A stretch of DNA of 64,000 nucleotides, taken from Acidimicrobiales bacterium. Its GTDB lineage: Bacteria; Actinomycetota; Acidimicrobiia; Acidimicrobiales; AC-14. Of this stretch, positions 59,458-64,000 are shown one piece after another. The stretch lies in assembly GCA_025463925.1 (NCBI GenBank), contig JAODBK010000067.1, positions 1 to 64,000 on the forward strand. The letters run 5' to 3'. The notes beneath the pieces are model-generated. The model had not been told where the DNA came from. It did no database searches and was given only the letters and a program-made list of their open reading frames with translations. The position numbers were made by a program, and so were the translations under genes. Position 1 is the first letter of the stretch; the number at the start of each line of letters is the position of its first letter.

Positions 59458-61920
59458 ATGGCCGTCGTCACCGAGGACACGCCGTCGCCGGCGGCCCCGC
59501 CGCCCGATGACACGCCGGAGATCCTGCCTCGGCTGAGGCATTGGGTCAGCGACAACGCGCCGCCGCTCGGCACCATCATCAGCGGCGCGGTCCTCGCGAT
59601 CGCGGTCCTCTTCGTCTTCGTCCAGCTGCAGCCGCGGCTGCTGTTCGCCAACACCACGCCGGCCGGCGGCGACATGGGCGCCCACGTGTGGGGCCCGGCC
59701 TACCTGCGCGATCACCTGCTCCACCACTTCCGTCTCACCGGCTGGGCACCCGACTGGTACGCCGGTTTCCCGGCACTGCACTTCTACTTCCCGCTGCCGA
59801 GCCTGCTGATCGTCGTGCTCAACGCGGTGCTGCCCTACAACATCGCGTTCAAGCTGGTCACCGTCCTCGGGATCCTCACCCTGCCGGTCGCGGCGTGGTT
59901 CTTCGCCCGGTCGGCCGGCCTCCGCTACCCGGGGCCCATCGTCGTCGGCCTGTCGACGCTGCTCTTCCTGTTCGACCGGAGCTTCACGATCTACGGCGGC
60001 AACATCCCGTCGACGCTCGCGGGTGAGTTCTCGTTCTCGATCAGCCTCTCGCTCGCGCTGGTCTTCCTGGGACTGATCGCGCGTGGCCTCGACGACGGTC
60101 GCCGCACCGGCCTGGCCGCCGCGGTGCTCGCGGCCACCGGCCTCTGCCACCTGCTGCCGACGGTGTTCGCGGTCGTCGCCGCCATCGTCCTCCTGGCGCT
60201 GCGCCCGGGCGTGCGCCAAGCCAAGTTCGTCGGCGCCGCGCTGACCGCCGGCGCGCTGATCGCGGCGTTCTGGAGCTTCCCGTTCCTGATGCGGCTGCCC
60301 TACGCCAACGACATGGGCTGGGAGAAGATCGCCAAGATCGACGAGCAGGTGAAGGGCCTGTTCCCCCACAGCATCTATTGGATCGCGGCGCTGGCCGCGG
60401 TGGGCGCCGCCATCTCCTACACCCGGTGGGTGCAGGCGGTGGCGCTCGACGGCACCGGCGGCGAGACGGCCCGGGAACACCGCGCCGGGATGATGCTCAC
60501 CATCGTCGGGTTGTTCTCGGGCGCGCTGTTCGTGTTCGCGCCGCCGCACCGGCTGTGGAACGCACGGGTGTTGCCCTTCTGGTACCTGTGCTTGTACTTC
60601 CTCGCCGCGATCGCGGTCGCCGAGGTCGCCCGCGGGCTCGCGGTGCTGGTGTCGGCCGACCCCCATCGACCCAACGTCTGGTGGCGGCACGGCACCGCCA
60701 TCGTGACGCTGGTGGCGGTGCTCGTGATCGTCGGGCGCCCGTTGCACGCGCTCCACCTCGTCGCGCAGCCGAAGGACTCCAGCTTCATCCCCGGCTGGGT
60801 GAAGTGGAACTACAGCGGCTACGAGCGCAAGCCGGCGTACCCGCAGTACCGCGACGTCATCGCCACCATGCAACGCGTCGGCGAGCGCCAGGGCTGCGGC
60901 CGCGCCATGTGGGAGTACGAGAGCGAGCTCGACCGGTACGGCACGCCGTTGGCCATGATGCTGCTGCCGTACTGGACCGACGGCTGCATCGCCTCGATGG
61001 AGGGCCTGTACTTCGAATCATCGGCCACCACGCCGTACCACTTCCTCGACGCCGCGTACCTGTCGGCCAAGCCGTCCAACCCGCAGCGCGGCCTGCCGTA
61101 CCCGTCGTTGAACATCGCCGACGGCGTGCGCCGGCTGCAGCTCCTGGGCGTTCGCTACTACATGGCGTTCTCGCGGGCCGCGGTCACCCAGGCGGACGTC
61201 GACCGCGACCTCACCCTCATCGACCAGAGCAACGCGTTCGACGTGACGCACACTGTTGACGGCAAGTCGGTCACCGAGCCGTTCCGGTGGCGGATCTACC
61301 AGGTCGCAGGCTCCGACATCGTGGCCGGGCTCGACGTGCTCCCGTCGGTGCTGCGGCACGCGCCCAAGGGCGGGAAGGCGTGGCAGGACCTCGCCGTCGC
61401 GCACTACGTCGACAACGCCCACTTCGATCAGCCGATCGTGGCCTCGGGCCCGGCGGAATGGCCGCGCGTCGACTCCATGTCGGCGGCGCCGACCGTCCCC
61501 GTCGCGTCACCGGCGACCGTCAGCAACATCCGCACGACGGACGACCGCATCTCCTTCGACGTCGACAATCCGGGCTCGCCGGTGATCGTGAAGGCGTCCT
61601 ACTTCCCGAACTGGCACGCGTCGGGCGCCAAGGGCCCGTACCGGCTGGCGCCCAACCTCATGGTCGTGGTGCCGACGTCGACCCACGTGTCGCTGCACTA
61701 CGGCTGGACGCCGGTCGACGCCGCCGGCTGGATGGCGACGTTGATCGGCGTCGCCGGCGCGCTGTGGCTCACGCGGCGCGAGCCGTTCCGCGCCGACCGG
61801 TTCGAGCTCGGCGCCGGCGAGCAGCTCGACCTGTTCGCCGGCGCGTCAGTCGCGCCAGAGCACGACGCGCAGCCGGCCGAGCCCGACCAGCGTGCGAACG
61901 ACCCGCCGGACGATCGGTGA
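59458..61920 (+). CDS. Polytopic membrane protein, GT-C / PTPS-related family
   Basis: The 820-residue protein has about 12 spans and a large C-terminal soluble region. Early acidic loop residues (PAGGDMGAHVWGPAYLRDHLL) and DWYAGFPALHFYFPLPSL match the 6-pyruvoyl-tetrahydropterin-synthase-related membrane proteins, which resemble GT-C glycosyltransferases that use polyprenyl-phosphate sugars. It could add a sugar from a lipid-linked donor outside the membrane. The ATG at 59458 lies 31 bases after the zinc-ribbon gene. The 3' end overlaps the converging GT2 gene by 75 bases. Confidence 0.78.
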   Translation: MAVVTEDTPSPAAPPPDDTPEILPRLRHWVSDNAPPLGTIISGAVLAIAVLFVFVQLQPRLLFANTTPAGGDMGAHVWGPAYLRDHLLHHFRLTGWAPDWYAGFPALHFYFPLPSLLIVVLNAVLPYNIAFKLVTVLGILTLPVAAWFFARSAGLRYPGPIVVGLSTLLFLFDRSFTIYGGNIPSTLAGEFSFSISLSLALVFLGLIARGLDDGRRTGLAAAVLAATGLCHLLPTVFAVVAAIVLLALRPGVRQAKFVGAALTAGALIAAFWSFPFLMRLPYANDMGWEKIAKIDEQVKGLFPHSIYWIAALAAVGAAISYTRWVQAVALDGTGGETAREHRAGMMLTIVGLFSGALFVFAPPHRLWNARVLPFWYLCLYFLAAIAVAEVARGLAVLVSADPHRPNVWWRHGTAIVTLVAVLVIVGRPLHALHLVAQPKDSSFIPGWVKWNYSGYERKPAYPQYRDVIATMQRVGERQGCGRAMWEYESELDRYGTPLAMMLLPYWTDGCIASMEGLYFESSATTPYHFLDAAYLSAKPSNPQRGLPYPSLNIADGVRRLQLLGVRYYMAFSRAAVTQADVDRDLTLIDQSNAFDVTHTVDGKSVTEPFRWRIYQVAGSDIVAGLDVLPSVLRHAPKGGKAWQDLAVAHYVDNAHFDQPIVASGPAEWPRVDSMSAAPTVPVASPATVSNIRTTDDRISFDVDNPGSPVIVKASYFPNWHASGAKGPYRLAPNLMVVVPTSTHVSLHYGWTPVDAAGWMATLIGVAGALWLTRREPFRADRFELGAGEQLDLFAGASVAPEHDAQPAEPDQRANDPPDDR

Positions 61921-62544
61921 TCGCGAGGGCCGCGTCTCCTCGACCCTGACCGGGATCTCGGTGGTGCCGAGCCCGGCCCGCTCGGCGCGGAGGATCAGCT
62001 CGGTGTCGAACAGGTCGGTGCCGAAGCGGCACGCCTCGGCCAGCGCAACCAGCGGCGCCCGGCGCATCGCCTTCATCCCGTGGGTGTCCGAGACCTGCAG
62101 CCCGAAGCCGACCTTCAGCATCGTCGAGAAGATGTACGTCACGACCTTGCGCGGCCAGGCGCGGGTGTCCTCGGCGCCCGCGCCCCGCTTGGTGCCGACG
62201 ACGATGACCGGCTCGTCCGGCTGGGCCAGGCGGGCCACGGCCTGGTCGAGGAAATCGAGGTCGTAGTAGTCGACGTCGAAATTGACGACGATGTCGCCGC
62301 GGGCGGCGAGGAAGCCGGTGCGCAGCGCCTGGCCGTAGTCGGGCGCCGGCCAGCGCCGCGCCGTCACCTCGGGATGCTCGGCGGCGAGCCGCTCGGCGAC
62401 GGCCGCGGTGCCGTCGGCCGAGCCGTTCTCCACCACGATCACCTCGAACGCCTCCCGGCGCGCTCGGAGCCCACCCACCACGTCGCGCACCGCGGTCTCG
62501 AGGAAGCGCTCCTCGTTGTGCGCCGGCAGGACGACGGTGATCAC
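61846..62544 (-). CDS. GT2 glycosyltransferase, polyprenyl-phosphate-sugar synthase-like
   Basis: The 232-residue GT2 protein has TVVLPAHNEERFLETAV, ENGSADGTAAVAERL, the acidic FDVDYYDLDFL, and the DTHGMKAMRR segment. It is soluble or peripheral, with no clear C-terminal span. It may charge polyprenyl phosphate with a sugar for the neighbouring GT-C protein, with which it overlaps by 75 bases tail to tail. The GTG start is supported by a TACCGT box 8 bases upstream. Donor unknown. Confidence 0.85.
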   Translation of the reverse strand: MITVVLPAHNEERFLETAVRDVVGGLRARREAFEVIVVENGSADGTAAVAERLAAEHPEVTARRWPAPDYGQALRTGFLAARGDIVVNFDVDYYDLDFLDQAVARLAQPDEPVIVVGTKRGAGAEDTRAWPRKVVTYIFSTMLKVGFGLQVSDTHGMKAMRRAPLVALAEACRFGTDLFDTELILRAERAGLGTTEIPVRVEETRPSRSPIVRRVVRTLVGLGRLRVVLWRD

Positions 62545-62552
62545 CGGCCGCC

Positions 62553-62558
62553 ACGGTA
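62553..62558 (-). promoter_or_regulatory. Leaderless -10 box (TACCGT) of the GT2 gene
   Basis: Read on the minus strand, TACCGT ends 8 bases before the GTG at 62544. Confidence 0.45.
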
Positions 62559-62579
62559 TAGGCCGATCGAACTCCCAAC

Positions 62580-62585
62580 TACGCT
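62580..62585 (+). promoter_or_regulatory. Candidate leaderless -10 box (TACGCT) of the phosphomannomutase gene
   Basis: TACGCT lies 9 bases before the ATG at 62595 in the divergent promoter region shared with the GT2 gene. Confidence 0.4.
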
Positions 62586-62594
62586 GCGCTCCGT

Positions 62595-63956
62595 ATGGCG
62601 GGCTCCGTCTTCAAGGCGTACGACATTCGCGGCGTCTACCCCGACGACATCGATGCCGATCTGTGCCGGCGCATCGGCGCGGCGTTCGCGGCATTTGCCG
62701 GCGCGCCCCGGCTGCTCGTCGCCCGTGACATGCGGCCGTCGGGTGTCGAGCTGGTCGCGGCGTTCGCCGAAGGGGCCACCGGCCAAGGCGTCGACGTGGT
62801 CGACCTCGGGCTGGCGTCCACCGACCTCATGTACTTCGCCGCCGGGCGGCTCGACGCGCCCGGCGCGATGTTCACCGCGTCGCACAATCCTGCGCAGTAC
62901 AACGGCATCAAGCTGTGCCTGAGCGGTGCCCGGCCGATCGGGCAGGGCACCGGGCTCGAGGTGATCGAGTCGATGGTGGTTGCCGGCGGGCCGCCGGCGA
63001 CCGAGCGCCCCGGCACGATCACGCAGCAGGACCTGCTCGCCGACTTCGCGGCCCACGTCCACTCCTTCGTCGACCGGTCGGTGCTCCGGCCGTTGAAGGT
63101 CGTGGCCGACGCCGCCAATGGGATGGGTGGGCTGGTCGCGCCGGTCGTCTTCCGCGACCTCCCGTTCGACGTCGAGATCCTCTATGGCGACCTCGACGGC
63201 ACGTTCCCGAACCACCCCGCCGACCCGATCCAGCCGGAGAACCTGCGCGACCTCGAAGCGCGCGTGCTGGCGACCGGCGCCGACGTGGGCCTGGCATTCG
63301 ACGGCGACGCCGACCGCGTGTTCCTCGTGGACGAGCGGTCGCAGCCGGTCTCGGGCTCGACGACCACCGCGATGGTCGCGAAGGCGATGCTCGCCAAGCA
63401 TCCGGGTGCGACCATCCTCTACAACCTCATCTGCTCGCGCGCCGTGCCTGAGGTCATCCGCGAGAACGGCGGCACCCCGGTGCGCACCCGCGTCGGCCAT
63501 TCGTTCATCAAGGCGGTGATGGCAGACACCGGTGCGGTGTTCGGCGGCGAGCACTCCGGCCACTACTACTTCCGCGACAACTACCGCGCCGACTCCGGTC
63601 TCATCGCCGCGCTGGTCGTGCTCGAGATGCTCAGCCAGGCCGGTCAACCCCTCTCGGAGCTGCGCCGGCCGTTCGAGCGCTATGCCCAGTCCGGTGAGAT
63701 CAACATCGAGGTCGACGACCCGCGTGCCGTCATCGACCAGGTCGCGCGAGCCTTCCCCGAAGCGACGACCGACGACCTGGACGGCATGACCTTCGACCTG
63801 GGTGACTGGTGGTTCAACCTGCGCCCCTCCAACACCGAGCCGCTCCTGCGACTCAACCTCGAAGCCGCGACCAAGACCGACTGCGACCAGCACGTGGCCG
63901 AGGTCCTGAAGCTGATCAAGGAATCAAGGCACATACGGGCTCTCCCGTCCGCCTAG
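62595..63956 (+). CDS. Phosphomannomutase/phosphoglucomutase
   Basis: It interconverts hexose-6-phosphates and hexose-1-phosphates, supplying the pyrophosphorylases at 7233 and 14865. The 453-residue protein has the phosphoserine loop TASHNPAQYNG (Ser96), the metal loop DGDADR (236-241), the sugar-binding GGEHSGHYYFRD and the phosphate-binding RPSNTEP (410-416), the standard alpha-D-phosphohexomutase set. The gene corresponds in position to mycobacterial pmm near DUF3499. A leaderless promoter precedes the ATG. Confidence 0.94.
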   Translation: MAGSVFKAYDIRGVYPDDIDADLCRRIGAAFAAFAGAPRLLVARDMRPSGVELVAAFAEGATGQGVDVVDLGLASTDLMYFAAGRLDAPGAMFTASHNPAQYNGIKLCLSGARPIGQGTGLEVIESMVVAGGPPATERPGTITQQDLLADFAAHVHSFVDRSVLRPLKVVADAANGMGGLVAPVVFRDLPFDVEILYGDLDGTFPNHPADPIQPENLRDLEARVLATGADVGLAFDGDADRVFLVDERSQPVSGSTTTAMVAKAMLAKHPGATILYNLICSRAVPEVIRENGGTPVRTRVGHSFIKAVMADTGAVFGGEHSGHYYFRDNYRADSGLIAALVVLEMLSQAGQPLSELRRPFERYAQSGEINIEVDDPRAVIDQVARAFPEATTDDLDGMTFDLGDWWFNLRPSNTEPLLRLNLEAATKTDCDQHVAEVLKLIKESRHIRALPSA

Positions 63957-63989
63957 CGAATGGACCGGTGGCGGGTCGGGTGGGGGTCG

Positions 63990-63995
63990 TATCGT
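63990..63995 (+). promoter_or_regulatory. TATCGT box at the right edge, possible promoter of a gene outside the window
   Basis: TATCGT, the same hexamer as before birA, appears 5 bases before the window ends, so a leaderless gene could start within the next few bases. Confidence 0.3.
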
Positions 63996-64000
63996 TTGGG

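Overview
The window is very GC-rich, densely packed bacterial chromosome. It looks like a member of the Actinomycetota, and I infer an Acidimicrobiia-type lineage. The evidence is the combination of an actinobacterial acyl-CoA carboxylase alpha subunit, coenzyme F420 genes (cofD, cofE), a decaprenylphosphoryl-arabinose pathway (UbiA, DprE1, DprE2), an LCP ligase, DUF3499 and DUF5719 proteins, and many promoters placed for leaderless transcription. I found no rRNA, tRNA, CRISPR array, transposase, phage gene or origin. No stretch over 300 bases lacks a gene; the longest gaps are 27490-27686 and 18164-18332.

Layout. 1-5070: biotin carboxylase (cut by the left edge), biotin ligase, a cupin, a SHOCT-like small protein and pabB-pabC. 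5135-16914: an ECF sigma factor overlapping an LCP-family gene, then a forward run of sugar-nucleotide and glycosyltransferase genes (rmlA, rmlB, rmlD, ugd, UDP-glucuronate decarboxylase, two GT2 enzymes including a WbbL-like one, an NDP-mannose-type pyrophosphorylase, a GalE-like epimerase). 16911-27489: mixed genes, namely a four-cysteine small protein, a VOC protein, an FtsX-type permease, a beta-propeller, a MarR/glucose-dehydrogenase pair, two small dimeric-barrel proteins with a gene remnant beside them, cofE-cofD, and a secreted CAP protein with unusual repeats. 27687-38397: a YfhO-like membrane protein facing an eight-gene reverse operon (Wzm, Wzt, two GT4 enzymes, UbiA, DprE1, DprE2, HAD phosphatase). 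38443-49216: GT4 genes, a methyltransferase, a BNR-repeat protein with a MoaD partner, a PGRP amidase carrying the same repeats as the CAP protein, three tandem GT4 genes and a GMD-like epimerase. 49289-64000: a coiled-coil protein, a giant GT2 membrane protein with DUF5719, an MFS transporter, a thioredoxin-like protein, FtsH, DUF3499, a CPBP protease, a zinc-ribbon microprotein, a GT-C-like membrane protein, a GT2 enzyme and phosphomannomutase.

How it fits together. Most genes build, export or remodel the cell envelope. Hexose-1-phosphates are made by the phosphomannomutase and the pyrophosphorylases. They become dTDP-rhamnose, UDP-glucuronate, UDP-xylose and probably GDP-mannose products. 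GT2 and GT4 enzymes assemble glycans on a polyprenyl carrier, Wzm/Wzt exports them, DPA supplies arabinose, and the LCP protein is expected to ligate the product to peptidoglycan. The CAP and PGRP proteins act outside the cell. From memory, the gene content parallels two mycobacterial loci: the accA3/birA-LCP-rmlD-wbbL-manB-fbiAB-DUF3499-pmm region and the wzm/wzt-dprE1-dprE2-ubiA arabinogalactan region.

Most distinctive observations: a roughly 42-residue extracellular repeat shared by two unrelated secreted proteins, with a 40-base identical DNA patch; an ECF sigma gene overlapping an LCP gene whose cytoplasmic head could be the anti-sigma; a HAD phosphatase ending the DPA operon as a candidate for the missing phosphatase step; two apparent CTG start codons inside NTGA stop/start overlaps; and TANNNT boxes 6-10 bases ahead of at least fourteen start codons.
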